Shown: positions 8,206 to 20,247, counted from the first letter of the stretch. The stretch: DNA of 64,000 bases from an uncultured Solirubrobacteraceae bacterium (GCA_902806205.1 CADCVR010000019.1:1-64000), one strand, 5' to 3'. Notes: generated by a model from the sequence alone, not told the origin. Translations and numbers: made by a program.

Positions 8206-9524
8206 TAGGACCGTCCGATGCCCTCGTAGGTCAGCCCTGCCGCCTTGACCGCGTCGGCGTCGAGGGCGTTGCGGCCGTCGATCACCGTCGTGCCGCTCAT
8301 CGCGGCGGCCACGGCGCTCCAGTCGAGGTCCTTGAACTCGCGCCATTCGGTCACGAGCACCGCCGCGTCGGCGCCCACGACGGCGTCGAGCGCGCTCCCG
8401 GCGAAGCGCACGCCGCGGATGAGCTTGCGCGCCTCGTCCTCGGCGACGGGGTCGTAGACGCTGACCGTGGCGCCCGCGGCCTGCATGCGCGCGATCAGCA
8501 CGAGCGAGGTCGCGTCGCGCATGTCGTCGGTGTCCGGCTTGAACGCGAGTCCGAGCAGCGCGATCCTCCTGCCGACGAGCGTGCCGCCGAGGTGCTTGTG
8601 CAGCTTGCCGATGACCCGGCGCTTCTGCAGCTCGTTGACCTCGATGACCGCGCTGAGCAGCTGGAAGTGGTAGCCCGAGTTGCCCGCGAGCTGCTTGAGG
8701 CCCATGACGTCCTTGGGAAAGCAGCTTCCGCCGAATCCGACCCCTGCCTGCAGGAACTTCGGCCCGATCCGATCGTCGAGGCCCATGCCCCTGGCCACCT
8801 CGATCACGTCGGCGCCCGTCTCCTCGCAGACGTTCGCGATCTCGTTGATGAACGAGATCTTCGTCGCCAGGAAGGCGTTGGCCGCGAGCTTGACCATCTC
8901 CGCCGAGGCGATGTCGGTGCGGACGAGCGCGCCCGGGCCGTCGCCGCCGTGCTCAGCGGTCAGCAGCGGACGGTAGAGGTCGACGACCGCGTCGCCGGCC
9001 CAGTCCGAGTCGTCGCCGACCACGACGCGATCGGGCCGGATGAAGTCGTCGATCGCCGAGCCCTCCTTGAGGAACTCCGGGCACGACACGTAGCGGAAGC
9101 CCGTCTTGTCCTGCTCGGCGAAGAGGCGCTTGATGTCGCGCCCCGTCCCGACCGGAACGGTCGACTTCATGACGAGGGCGTGCCGGTCGGAGGCGGGCAT
9201 CGTGCCGACGACGGCGTTGACCGCCGAGAGGTCGGCGTCGCCGGAGTAGGTGGGCGGCGTGCCGACGGCGACGAAGAGCAGCCGCGCGCTGCGCAGGGCG
9301 TCGCCGATGTCGGTGGAGAAGTGCATCCGCTCGCGGTTGCGCCCGACCATCTCGGCCAGGCCCGGCTCGTAGATCGGGATCTCGCCGGCCTTGAGCCGCT
9401 CGATCTTGCCCGCGTCGATGTCGATGCAGTGCACCTCGTTGCCGAGCTCGGCGAAGCCGGCGGCGCTGACGAGGCCGACGTAGCCCGTGCCGACGACGCC
9501 GATGGGCTCTCTGGGGCTGCTCAT
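8205..9524 (-). CDS. ugd: UDP-glucose 6-dehydrogenase
   Basis: 439 residues, standard length. It has N-terminal NAD-binding GTGYVGLVSAAGFAELG, substrate-binding EFLKEGSAIDDF, and the catalytic-cysteine segment GVGFGGSCFPKD near residue 260, followed by the C-terminal UDP-binding domain. It oxidises UDP-glucose twice to UDP-glucuronate, a precursor of acidic polysaccharides. The substrate is provided by the uridylyltransferase at 1279-2691. A TAGCCT box (9535-9540) lies 10 nt upstream of the ATG. Confidence 0.95.
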   Translation of the reverse strand: MSSPREPIGVVGTGYVGLVSAAGFAELGNEVHCIDIDAGKIERLKAGEIPIYEPGLAEMVGRNRERMHFSTDIGDALRSARLLFVAVGTPPTYSGDADLSAVNAVVGTMPASDRHALVMKSTVPVGTGRDIKRLFAEQDKTGFRYVSCPEFLKEGSAIDDFIRPDRVVVGDDSDWAGDAVVDLYRPLLTAEHGGDGPGALVRTDIASAEMVKLAANAFLATKISFINEIANVCEETGADVIEVARGMGLDDRIGPKFLQAGVGFGGSCFPKDVMGLKQLAGNSGYHFQLLSAVIEVNELQKRRVIGKLHKHLGGTLVGRRIALLGLAFKPDTDDMRDATSLVLIARMQAAGATVSVYDPVAEDEARKLIRGVRFAGSALDAVVGADAAVLVTEWREFKDLDWSAVAAAMSGTTVIDGRNALDADAVKAAGLTYEGIGRS

Positions 9525-9534
9525 GAGGCGCGAG

Positions 9535-9540
9535 AGGCTA
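9535..9540 (-). promoter_or_regulatory. Candidate -10 box for ugd and downstream genes
   Basis: TAGCCT on the minus strand, 10 nt before the start codon. The same hexamer at the same distance is found upstream of glyA (35685-35690) and, at 9 nt, upstream of the HAD hydrolase gene (54755-54760). Confidence 0.4.
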
Positions 9541-9559
9541 GCGAGAAGCGCAGGACGGG

Positions 9560-11062
9560 CTACGGGCCGCCGACGCGCGTCAGCCCGCCGGCCAGGCCGA
9601 GCATCTGCCGCTCGGTCAGCGTCTGCAGCAGCGTGTTCGACACCCAGTAGACCGCCTTGTCGGTCCGCCAGGCGACGAGGCGCAGCCGGTCACCGTCGTA
9701 GAAGAGCTCGAACGTCCGGCCGCCGATCTCGCGCTTCTCCGACGGGCTGTCGAGGATCGGCGGCGCCTTCCAGTTCGTTCCCTGGATGCCGTAGTTCTGT
9801 CCCGTTCCCGGGGCGTTGACGACCATGCGATACGCGCGGTAGCGGCGCCGGCCGCGGTCGTACAGGTCGTAGGCGCGATGATCGCGCTCGCGCAGGGTCG
9901 AGCCGTTGACGGCCAGCCTCGGGAAGTAGACGGGAAAGTCGAGCTCCGCGTCCAGCGGGACGGCCTGGTCCTCGGCGACGCGGCGCGACTCCGTGAGCCC
10001 CGCGGGCAGGCCGCCCGACTTGCGTGAGGCCGAGCGCTTGGCGCGGGTGCGTGCCCTGCCGTCGTCGGCGGGGTTCGTCCGCGGGCCCTCCGACGCCTGA
10101 GCGACGATGAAGTCCAGGGCCGCGTCTTCGATGGCCTTGCGGGTGGCGACGAGGAAGGGACCCTCGTTGTCGAGGTCCTTGATCTGGACCTCTTGGATCG
10201 GGTTCTTCGCCGACTCGACCGTCAGCTTGAGCAACCGCAGGATCGCCGAGGTTCCCCGGATGTCCGTGTCGGCGTACTTGAAGAAGATCCTGATGAGCTC
10301 CCGGCGATCGGAGAACAGCTTGGAGACGCCGATCTGCGCCTTGGCCTGGCGGAGGAAGTCCTGCTGACGCGCCCCGCGCACGACGTCGTTGTCGGCGTGG
10401 CGGTAGCGCACGTACTCCAGGGCCGCCTTGCCGCACAGCCGCTGATAGCCGGCCTCGACGTCGATGACGGCGTACTGCTCCGGGCCGCTGTTGTCGTTGA
10501 AGTACCGGCGGTCGATGTCCGCGTAGACGCAGCCGAGGCGGTTCACGGCCCGCTGGAAGCCGCCGAAGTTGACGTTGACGACGTGGTTGATCGGCACGCC
10601 GAGCAGCTTGCGCACCGTCTGGACGGTGAGCTTCGGGCCGCCGAGCGCATAGGCCTCGTTGATCTTGCGCCGGCCGTGGCCCGGGATGTCGACCCGGAGG
10701 TCGCGCGGAAGCGACATGACCGCCGTCGCACCGCGGGAGGGATCCAGGCGCAGCAGGATGATCGTGTCCGACCGCGCGGGCGACATCGTCGCGATGTCGA
10801 CGAACCGCCGGTCGGAGCCCAGCAGGAGGATGGTCTGCGGCCCTCCCGGGTCCACGTCGTCGAGCACGTTGGGCTCGTCGAGGCCGGCGATCGGCGTGGA
10901 GAACTCGTCGATGATGTCCGACGCCGACTTGACCTCGAGCAGCGCCGCGGTCGAGACCGCGGCGGACGTCGCCATGACGATGACCAGCGCTCCCAGCAGG
11001 AAACGCTTGTAGAGCCTCGAGGCGAGGCGCGGCGGGTTCTGTTCGAAGGGGTAGGCGGCCAT
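9560..11062 (-). CDS. LytR-CpsA-Psr (LCP) family glycopolymer transferase, copy 1
   Basis: 500 residues: a short cytoplasmic tail, one N-terminal membrane anchor (about residues 22-45), then an extracytoplasmic LCP domain. LCP landmarks are LLLGSDRR, RSDTIILLRLDP, SLPRDLRVDIPG, KINEAYALGG and CGKAALEYVRYRH. The family attaches glycopolymers from undecaprenyl carriers to peptidoglycan. After the LCP domain comes a ~130-residue C-terminal extension (from about residue 365) ending in a motif around YWVSNTLLQTLT that also occurs in the neighbouring paralogue. It is 13 nt from that paralogue on the same strand. Confidence 0.88.
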   Translation of the reverse strand: MAAYPFEQNPPRLASRLYKRFLLGALVIVMATSAAVSTAALLEVKSASDIIDEFSTPIAGLDEPNVLDDVDPGGPQTILLLGSDRRFVDIATMSPARSDTIILLRLDPSRGATAVMSLPRDLRVDIPGHGRRKINEAYALGGPKLTVQTVRKLLGVPINHVVNVNFGGFQRAVNRLGCVYADIDRRYFNDNSGPEQYAVIDVEAGYQRLCGKAALEYVRYRHADNDVVRGARQQDFLRQAKAQIGVSKLFSDRRELIRIFFKYADTDIRGTSAILRLLKLTVESAKNPIQEVQIKDLDNEGPFLVATRKAIEDAALDFIVAQASEGPRTNPADDGRARTRAKRSASRKSGGLPAGLTESRRVAEDQAVPLDAELDFPVYFPRLAVNGSTLRERDHRAYDLYDRGRRRYRAYRMVVNAPGTGQNYGIQGTNWKAPPILDSPSEKREIGGRTFELFYDGDRLRLVAWRTDKAVYWVSNTLLQTLTERQMLGLAGGLTRVGGP

Positions 11063-11075
11063 GGGCGGTGCTCGG

Positions 11076-12572
11076 CTAGCGGCCGGCCCGCGTGAGCGAG
11101 CGGGCGATACCGAGCATCTCCGTGTTCGTCAGCGCGAGCCCGAGGGTGTTCGAGACCCAGTAGGCGGCCGACTTGGTCTGCCACGCGACGATGCGCAGCT
11201 TCCTGCCATCGTAGAACAAGCGGTAGGTGCGACCGCGCATGCGGAGCTTCTCGCTGTTGCCCGAGAGGATCGGCGGATTCCTCCACGTCGTGCCCTGCAC
11301 GCCGTAGAAGTCCCCGCGGGTCTGGTTCTCCGTGAACACGAGGCGGTAGGCCTGGTGCATGCGCTCCGCACGGTCACGCAGCTCATAGATACGCGTGCCC
11401 GTCCAGCGCCCGCGAGCGCTGAGGCCCTGCGGGAAGTAGATCGGGAAGCCGACGGGGTTCCTGGCCTCCAGGGCCCTGACGACCGCCTCGCCCTCGCGCT
11501 TGGCGTCGACGAGCCCGAATTCCGCCAGGGTGGTCTTCTCGCCTCGGCGCGACCGCTTGGCGCCGTCGCGGACGACCGCCGGGCGCACGCGGCGCTGCTT
11601 CATCGTGGCCGCCAGGAACCGCTCACGCGTCTGCTCGAGCACCTCGTCGCTGGCCGTCACGTACGCGCCGAGGTAGGAGGTCGTGTCCTCCTGGATCACC
11701 GCCGGCAAGCGCACCTGGCGGACCGGCTTGCCCGCGGAGAGCCCGGCCTGCTCGAGCAGCCGCAGCACCTGCTTGTTCTCCTGCAGTGACGGGTCGGTCT
11801 GCGTCGAGCGGCCGAAGATGTCCAGCAGCTCCCCGTAGTTGCGCACGAGCGCGCTCGTCCGCACCTGGTCCTTGGTGTCGCGCAGGAAGGCCTGCTGACG
11901 TGCGGAGCGCACGAAGTCCGTGTCCTTGTAGCGGTAGCGGACATACTCGAGGGCGCGCTCACCGCAGAGACGCTGGTAGCCCGGCTTGATGTCGATGACC
12001 GCGTAGTCGGGCTCGGGCCCCGTGTTGTCGTTGAAGTAGCGCCGGTCGACGTCGGTGTAGATGCAGCCGAGCGTGTTGACGACCCGGCGGAAGCCCTTGA
12101 AGTCGACGACCATCGCGTGATGGATCTCCTCGAGGCCGAGCGTCGCCTTCACGGTCTCGGTGATGAGGCTCAGCCCGCCGACGCGGTATGCCTCGTTGAT
12201 CTTGCGCCGGCCGTAGCCCGGGATGTCGACCGCGAGGTCGCGCGGCACGTTGAGGACCGCCGTGGCCTCCTGCCGGGGATCCAGGCGGATCAGCATCAGC
12301 GTGTCCGAGCGGACGTCCTCCTGCTTTCCGCCGTAGCGACGGTCGGAGCCGACGATCAGGAGGGTCTGCGGTTCGCCGGGCTCGGCCGCCGTGATGACGC
12401 CCGGCTCGAAGGGCGCGGGCGGCGTCACGCGGATGCCGTCACCGACCTTGTCGACCTGCAGGAGCACCGCGGAGGCCACCGCCGCGGTCGTCAGGCAGAC
12501 GATGAGCAGGCCGCCGAGCAGCGCCTTGAGCAGAAAACGCCCCGCGAGCCGGGGCGGGGGCTGCGGACTCAC
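11076..12572 (-). CDS. LytR-CpsA-Psr (LCP) family glycopolymer transferase, copy 2
   Basis: 498 residues, a paralogue of the downstream gene. It has an N-terminal membrane helix (about residues 10-35) and an LCP domain with IVGSDRRYGGK, RSDTLMLIRLDP, NVPRDLAVDIPG, KINEAYRVGG and CGERALEYVRYR. The same C-terminal extension follows, ending in YWVSNTLGLALTNTEM. The GTG start overlaps the stop of the upstream M20 peptidase gene (GTGA). The duplication suggests two glycopolymer substrates or attachment sites. A longer in-frame upstream extension was rejected because it runs antisense-like into the peptidase gene. Confidence 0.87.
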   Translation of the reverse strand: MSPQPPPRLAGRFLLKALLGGLLIVCLTTAAVASAVLLQVDKVGDGIRVTPPAPFEPGVITAAEPGEPQTLLIVGSDRRYGGKQEDVRSDTLMLIRLDPRQEATAVLNVPRDLAVDIPGYGRRKINEAYRVGGLSLITETVKATLGLEEIHHAMVVDFKGFRRVVNTLGCIYTDVDRRYFNDNTGPEPDYAVIDIKPGYQRLCGERALEYVRYRYKDTDFVRSARQQAFLRDTKDQVRTSALVRNYGELLDIFGRSTQTDPSLQENKQVLRLLEQAGLSAGKPVRQVRLPAVIQEDTTSYLGAYVTASDEVLEQTRERFLAATMKQRRVRPAVVRDGAKRSRRGEKTTLAEFGLVDAKREGEAVVRALEARNPVGFPIYFPQGLSARGRWTGTRIYELRDRAERMHQAYRLVFTENQTRGDFYGVQGTTWRNPPILSGNSEKLRMRGRTYRLFYDGRKLRIVAWQTKSAAYWVSNTLGLALTNTEMLGIARSLTRAGR

Positions 12573-13690
12573 GGGCCGACGGCCTCGAGGTGCGGCCCGT
12601 CGCCCCGGCGCTCCAGCCACGCCGGCAGCGTGCGGACGAAGTCGCGGAGCGCCTGGCGGTAGGCGCCGAGCGAGGCGATCGACACCCACTCGTGCGGGCC
12701 GTGGTGGCCGCCGCCCGTGGGGCCGAACTCGACGGCGGGGATCCCGGCCTCGAGGAAGGAGACCGCGTCGGACGCTCCGTCGCGGCCGACGGAGAGCGCA
12801 TCACCTTCGACGGAGCGACCGACGCCGTCACGCAGCGCGAGCACGTACGGGTTGCGCCGCGACACGATGGCCGGCGCGCGCGTGAACACCTTGAGGATCT
12901 CGACGTCGCCGAGCGCCCGGACCTGCGCGAGGATCTCGCCCGGGTCCTGGTTGGGCAGGAAGCGGATGTCGACGTCCATCGAGCAGCGGTCGGGAACCTT
13001 GTTGAACGCGTCGCCGCCCTCGATCCGGGCGAGGTTGATCGACGGCCGGTCGAACAGGTCGGACGACTCCCGCGAGAACGGGAGGGTCTCGATGCGGCGG
13101 TAGATGTCGTGGGCCTTGATGATGGCGTTGTCCCCGAGCCACGGCGTCGAGCCGTGGGCCGCGGTCCCGGACACTTCGACGCGCACGGCCAGGACCCCTT
13201 TGGCCTGCACCCCGACGTGAAGGTCGGTCGGCTCACCCGTGATCGCGAACTCGGCGCGCAGTCCGTCGGCGATCAGCCGGTCGGTCGCGCGGTCCTCGAC
13301 GTCCTCGTCCTCCTCGTCGGGGACGCAGACGAGCTTCACGCGCACGCGGCGCTGATCGGCGACGTCCTTGACGGCGCAGAGCATGCAGGCCAGGGCGCCC
13401 TTCATGTCGTAGGCGCCGCGGCCGATCAGGCGGTCGCCCTCCCGGCGCGGGACGAACTGCGTCGCGAACGCCGGGACGACGTCGATGTGTCCGTGGAAGA
13501 CGACGCAGGGGCCGGTGTCGGGCCCGACCTCGGCGACGATCACGGGCAGCCCGTTGTGCTCGACGGTGCTCACGGCGAGATCCCCGTCGCGCTCGAGCCA
13601 GCCGTGGACGAAGCTCGCGGCGGCGTGGATCTGCTCGGGCCGGGACGTGTCGTAGCTGATCAGCCGTTCGGCCAGGGCACACTCGTCCAT
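12569..13690 (-). CDS. M20-family metallopeptidase (ArgE/DapE/ACY1-like)
   Basis: 373 residues with the M20 dinuclear-metal layout: FHGHIDVVPA (first His and Asp) near residue 68, YDMKGALACM, and an acidic DEEDEDVED segment carrying the bridging acid and general base. A lid/dimerisation domain occupies the middle, and the late GPTGGGHHGPHEWV supplies the last His. It probably cleaves an N-acyl amino acid or a dipeptide; the substrate cannot be assigned. TACGCT at 13698-13703 is 7 nt upstream of the ATG, so this is likely the first gene of the run that reads into the LCP genes. Confidence 0.83.
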   Translation of the reverse strand: MDECALAERLISYDTSRPEQIHAAASFVHGWLERDGDLAVSTVEHNGLPVIVAEVGPDTGPCVVFHGHIDVVPAFATQFVPRREGDRLIGRGAYDMKGALACMLCAVKDVADQRRVRVKLVCVPDEEDEDVEDRATDRLIADGLRAEFAITGEPTDLHVGVQAKGVLAVRVEVSGTAAHGSTPWLGDNAIIKAHDIYRRIETLPFSRESSDLFDRPSINLARIEGGDAFNKVPDRCSMDVDIRFLPNQDPGEILAQVRALGDVEILKVFTRAPAIVSRRNPYVLALRDGVGRSVEGDALSVGRDGASDAVSFLEAGIPAVEFGPTGGGHHGPHEWVSIASLGAYRQALRDFVRTLPAWLERRGDGPHLEAVGP

Positions 13691-13723
13691 GACCCGCAGC
13701 GTAGACGAGCCTGGCGGAGGGGA

Positions 13724-14734
13724 TCAGGACCGCGGGTGCTGGTCGAGGTAGTCGCGTACCAGGTGAGCGGGGAGCCGCCCGCGGGCGGCGACGGGCAGGC
13801 CGTTGGCAGCGGCCCAGCGGCGGACGGCGGCCGCGTCGGCAGTGGGCACGAAGGCCGCGGCGGGTGGCGCCGGGTGGTCGTTCGCCGGCTGGGCGGTGGA
13901 GCACAGCGGCGCGAACGGGCCCTCCGCGCCCGCGGTGGCGGCGTGGCCGCGCAGCTCGCTCAGGGCGGCTCCGAGGAACCGGTAGGTCCATTCCTCGGCG
14001 AGCGGACGCGTCTCGGCGAAGAACAGGGGAACGGCGGGAAAGCGGGCTTGGGCTTCGGCCACAGCGTCGGCGACCTGGCCGCCGGCCACGTGCTCGAGCT
14101 TGAACAGCGCGCTGTAGCGGTTCTCGACGACCAGCGCGGCGCGCGGCAGCGCGGCGAGCTCGCCGAGGGCGTAGGTCAGCTTCCCCGAGAGGAGGCTGCT
14201 CGCGAGGTCCGCGAGCGACTTGCGTTCCACGGCGGCGACGACCACCCCGTCGTGCTCGACGGCGTAGTCCCCGGCGGGCAGCCGCCGCCGGGTCGTGGAG
14301 GCCTGCTGGTGGCGGAAGGCGTACGGATACTTCTCGGCGGAGTCGACCAGTACGTGGAGGACCTGTCCCGCGGCCCGGCGGGTCGGCAGCGTCACGTTGG
14401 GCCGGGCCTGCTTGGCGGTTCGCGGGGACTGCCAGAAGATGACCTCGCGGCCACGAGCCCGGGTCACGACGAGCTGTGAGCGGTTCTCCCTCGCGCGCTC
14501 CAGCACCAGGTCGATCGCCGGGCCGCGCCGGCTGCAGGTGCGTACCGCGAGCCGCTCGAGCACCTCGGCGTCCGGCGGCCAGCCCTCAGCCCGGTGACAG
14601 TAGACCTTGCTCGTCCGTGGCCAGGTCTCCCGGGTCTTGAGCACCAGCCCGTCCGGTCCCAGCGGCAGGCGGACCAGGAACGGCAGGGTGGAGCCCGGGT
14701 CGGGGTTGCGGGCGATGAGCAGCTCGGCGGGCAT
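13724..14734 (-). CDS. ERCC4-type nuclease domain fused to a C-terminal Lsr2-like DNA-binding domain
   Basis: 336 residues. The middle holds an ERCC4/XPF-type nuclease core: VLVDSAEKYPY (about 130), LPAGDYAV (about 153), and VERKSLADLASSLLSGKL (about 168), which corresponds to the GDx(n)ERKx3D motif. The last ~35 residues (AVRRWAAANGLPVAARG, then RLPAHLVRDYL) match the C-terminal AT-hook-like domain of the actinobacterial nucleoid protein Lsr2. The N-terminal 125 residues are unassigned. The domain pairing suggests a nuclease directed to AT-rich or foreign DNA, which is inference. No obvious operon partner is present. Confidence 0.75.
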   Translation of the reverse strand: MPAELLIARNPDPGSTLPFLVRLPLGPDGLVLKTRETWPRTSKVYCHRAEGWPPDAEVLERLAVRTCSRRGPAIDLVLERARENRSQLVVTRARGREVIFWQSPRTAKQARPNVTLPTRRAAGQVLHVLVDSAEKYPYAFRHQQASTTRRRLPAGDYAVEHDGVVVAAVERKSLADLASSLLSGKLTYALGELAALPRAALVVENRYSALFKLEHVAGGQVADAVAEAQARFPAVPLFFAETRPLAEEWTYRFLGAALSELRGHAATAGAEGPFAPLCSTAQPANDHPAPPAAAFVPTADAAAVRRWAAANGLPVAARGRLPAHLVRDYLDQHPRS

Positions 14735-14829
14735 CGCTACCGCACCCTCGGGGCCGGGGCCGACTGACTCGCCGTCGCGCTCACGCCCTCAGTGTCCCGC
14801 AGTACGACCGCTCGCGATGTCGGCGTCGA

Positions 14830-15219
14830 TCAGCGTGGCTGACGAACGTCGAGTCCGAGCGCGCTGGCCGCTGCGGCGAGACGCGCGTCGTAGCAGTACA
14901 CGCGGCCGAGATCGCCGGCGAGGCTCAGGGCGGCGGCGAGATGAAGCGCATCGAGCGACCGGAGCTCTGGCGGCTCGAGACCGGCTGCCGTCTCGAGCGT
15001 CTGGTCGTCGATCGCCAGCAGCGTGACCGTGCTCAGCGCCGCGCGCGCCCGCGCGAGGGCCAGCGCGCCGTATCGAGACGCGGCGCGGCGGCCCTCGACG
15101 AGGAGCAGGGCGCTGCTCACGAGCGCGTCGCCGATCGTCATCTCCGCGCGCAGTGCCCGGCTCTCGGGCTCTGACCTGACGAGCTTGAGGAAGGCCGAGG
15201 TATCGAGGTAGTCCGGCAC
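14830..15219 (-). CDS. vapC: PIN-domain toxin, VapC family
   Basis: 129 residues with the PIN acidic residues: YLDTSAFLKL at the N-terminus, an LLVEGRRAA segment, LRSLDALHLAAAL and CYDARLAAAA near the C-terminus. VapC toxins are Mg-dependent endoribonucleases that cut tRNA or rRNA. The GTG start directly abuts the TGA of the antitoxin gene, a normal antitoxin-first operon. Confidence 0.87.
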   Translation of the reverse strand: MPDYLDTSAFLKLVRSEPESRALRAEMTIGDALVSSALLLVEGRRAASRYGALALARARAALSTVTLLAIDDQTLETAAGLEPPELRSLDALHLAAALSLAGDLGRVYCYDARLAAAASALGLDVRQPR

Positions 15220-15498
15220 TCAGGAGCGCTCGGCGCGGAGCTCGTCGAGCACCTCGCTGCTCGGCGGCCCGGCGATCGGTTCGCTCAGCTCCTCGAGCAC
15301 GTCGAGCAGGCTGCCGTGCCCGCGCCGGGCGTGGCGCTCGGCCACGAGACGATCGATCGCCGAGGCGCGCGCGGCCGCCGGTACCAGTCGCGCCACGTCG
15401 GAGCCGCGGTCGGTGATCACGAACGACTCACCGCCGCGTGCGCGCTGGGCGTAGCGGCTGAGGTTCTGACGCATCTCGCGAATGCCGACCCTCTCCAT
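15220..15498 (-). CDS. Phd/YefM-type antitoxin
   Basis: 92 residues. The N-terminal MERVGIREMRQNLSRYAQ and SFVITDRGSDVARLVP are typical of Phd/YefM antitoxins, which dimerise, bind the operon promoter, and neutralise the toxin through a flexible C-terminal tail (here LDVLEELSEPIAG and following). A start at 15498 is preferred because TACAAT (15506-15511) lies 7 nt upstream; an alternative ATG at 15507 would overlap that box. It forms a pair with the VapC toxin. Confidence 0.85.
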   Translation of the reverse strand: MERVGIREMRQNLSRYAQRARGGESFVITDRGSDVARLVPAAARASAIDRLVAERHARRGHGSLLDVLEELSEPIAGPPSSEVLDELRAERS

Positions 15499-15565
15499 GT
15501 GCGTCATTGTAGCTCGTAGGAGTCGGCCGAGCGTTCGCGCGGGCGGGCGACGCTGGGGGCTTGAG

Positions 15566-15591
15566 GAAAAATGACCCACAAAGGCGGTCAT
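15566..15591 (-). terminator. Candidate Rho-independent terminator of the atp operon
   Basis: On the minus strand, ATGACC and GGTCAT form a 6-bp stem around a 9-nt loop, followed by a run of five T. It lies about 105 nt past the atpC stop. The AT-rich tail is unusual in this DNA, which supports the call; the short stem is the weak point. Confidence 0.5.
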
Positions 15592-15696
15592 CTCCTGCCA
15601 AGCCCCTCGATCGGATCACCGCCACGCCGCCTCGGCCGACGCCAGGGACCTTGACGCGAAGACCCACCCGGGACGTGTGCCGCGGTCGCGGCGGAG

Positions 15697-16122
15697 CTAC
15701 GCGCCCCCGCCCTCGCCCTCGCCCGCGACGCTCAGGAACGCCTCCCAGCGGCGCTTGTCGCGGCGGGCGCGGGCCTCGGCCTCCGAGCCGTCCTCGGCCT
15801 CCGCGATCGCGTCCTCGGCGCGCTTGAGCTTCTCACGCAGGTCGGCCACATCGAGATCGTCCTTGGCGTGCGCCTCCTCGACGAGCAGCAGGACGCCCTC
15901 GGGGCCGACCTGCACGTAGCCCTCGCCCTGAGCGAGGCGCACGACGTCTGAGTCGGACTTGTAGAGCCGCAGCTCGGTCGGCGTGAGCATCCCCAGCAGC
16001 GGCGTGTGCTTGGCACGGATGCCGATGGAGCCCACCTCGGTCCGGGTGGAGACCATCTCGACCTCGTCGTTGAAGAGCTCGCCCTCGGGGGTGAGCACCT
16101 CCACCTTGAACTTGGCGGGCAT
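15697..16122 (-). CDS. atpC: ATP synthase F1 epsilon subunit
   Basis: 141 residues: an N-terminal beta-sandwich beginning FKVEVLTPEGELFNDEVEMV with GSIGIRAKHTPLLGML, then a helical hairpin (about residues 90-130) that is charged and followed by a short glycine-rich tail. It belongs to the central stalk and regulates ATP hydrolysis. It is the last gene of the operon, 3 nt after atpD. Confidence 0.93.
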   Translation of the reverse strand: MPAKFKVEVLTPEGELFNDEVEMVSTRTEVGSIGIRAKHTPLLGMLTPTELRLYKSDSDVVRLAQGEGYVQVGPEGVLLLVEEAHAKDDLDVADLREKLKRAEDAIAEAEDGSEAEARARRDKRRWEAFLSVAGEGEGGGA

Positions 16123-16125
16123 GGC

Positions 16126-17622
<1,497 letters not shown>

Positions 17623-17627
17623 CTACG

Positions 17628-17675
17628 GCCGACGTCACACGCGGACGACGTCACACGCGGCCGACGTCATACGTT
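17628..17675. repeat. Three tandem 16-nt repeats between atpG and atpD
   Basis: Units at 17628-17643, 17644-17659 and 17660-17675. The first two differ at one position (gccgacgtcacacgcg and gacgacgtcacacgcg) and the third is diverged at its end. Each contains the palindrome GACGTC. They start at the stop codon of atpG and lie in the longest gap inside the operon. They may be a protein-binding array or slippage product. Confidence 0.75.
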
Positions 17676-18585
17676 CACACGAGCGACTCTGCGCCGGCGA
17701 CGACTTCCATGATCTCCTGCGTGATCTCGGCCTGGCGCGCGCGGTTCATCTCCAGCGTGAGGTCCTCGATGACCTCGCCGGCGTTCTCGGATGCGTTGCG
17801 CATCGCGGTCATGCGCGCGCCGTGCTCGGAGGCCGTGGACTCCAGGAGCGCACGGTAGATCGAGATCTCCACGTAGTCGGGCACGAGGCGCTGGAGGATC
17901 TCCGCCGGATCGGGTTCGTACTCCACGAGCGCGTGATGGCCGCTCTCGGGCTCCTCCTCCGGGCTGCCGTCCTTGTCGTCCTCCGTGCCCTCGAGCAGCG
18001 TGGCCTGCTGCAGCGGCAGCAGCGTCTCACCGCGGACGACCTGCGACAGCGGCGAGATGTAGCCGTTGTAGAAGATCTCGACCTTGTCGACGTCCCCGTC
18101 GATGTAGGCGGTCATGAGGTCCTCGGCGATCTCCCGGGCGTTCGCGTACGCCGGGCGGTCGGTGAAGCCCGTGTAGGTGCCCTGCGCCTCGCGGTCACGG
18201 AACGTCAGCGATGAGACGCCGCGCCGGCCCGAGGCGAAGAAGACGACCTTGTGGCCCTCGCGCTCGTGGTCGACCGCCGCCTTGATCCCGGCACGCAGGA
18301 TCTGCGAGTTGAACGCGCCGGCCAGGCCGCGGTCGGCCGTGACGAGCATGATCCCTGCCGACTTGACCTCCTCGCGCTCGGTGAGGATCGGCTGGGCGCC
18401 CACCTCGCCGCCCGCGGCCGCCGCGGCCTGCCGCGTCATGCGGCGGATGGCCCCGGCGTACGGCCGCAGGCTCTCGATGCGCTGCTCGGCGCGGCGCAGG
18501 CGCGCCGCGGCGACCATCTCCATCGCCCGGGTGATCTTCTGGATGTTCTTGACCGAACCGATGCGGTTCTGGACGTCGCGCTGGC

Positions 18586-18589
<4 letters not shown>
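17675..18589 (-). CDS. atpG: ATP synthase F1 gamma subunit
   Basis: 304 residues. N-terminal helix with [20 protein letters not shown] and C-terminal helix with [20 protein letters not shown] form the rotor coiled coil. A low-complexity acidic insertion (about residues 195-218, [17 protein letters not shown]) lies in the globular part and is longer than in most bacteria. The ATG overlaps the atpA stop by 4 nt (ATGA), so translation is coupled. Confidence 0.95.
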
Positions 18590-20247
<1,658 letters not shown>

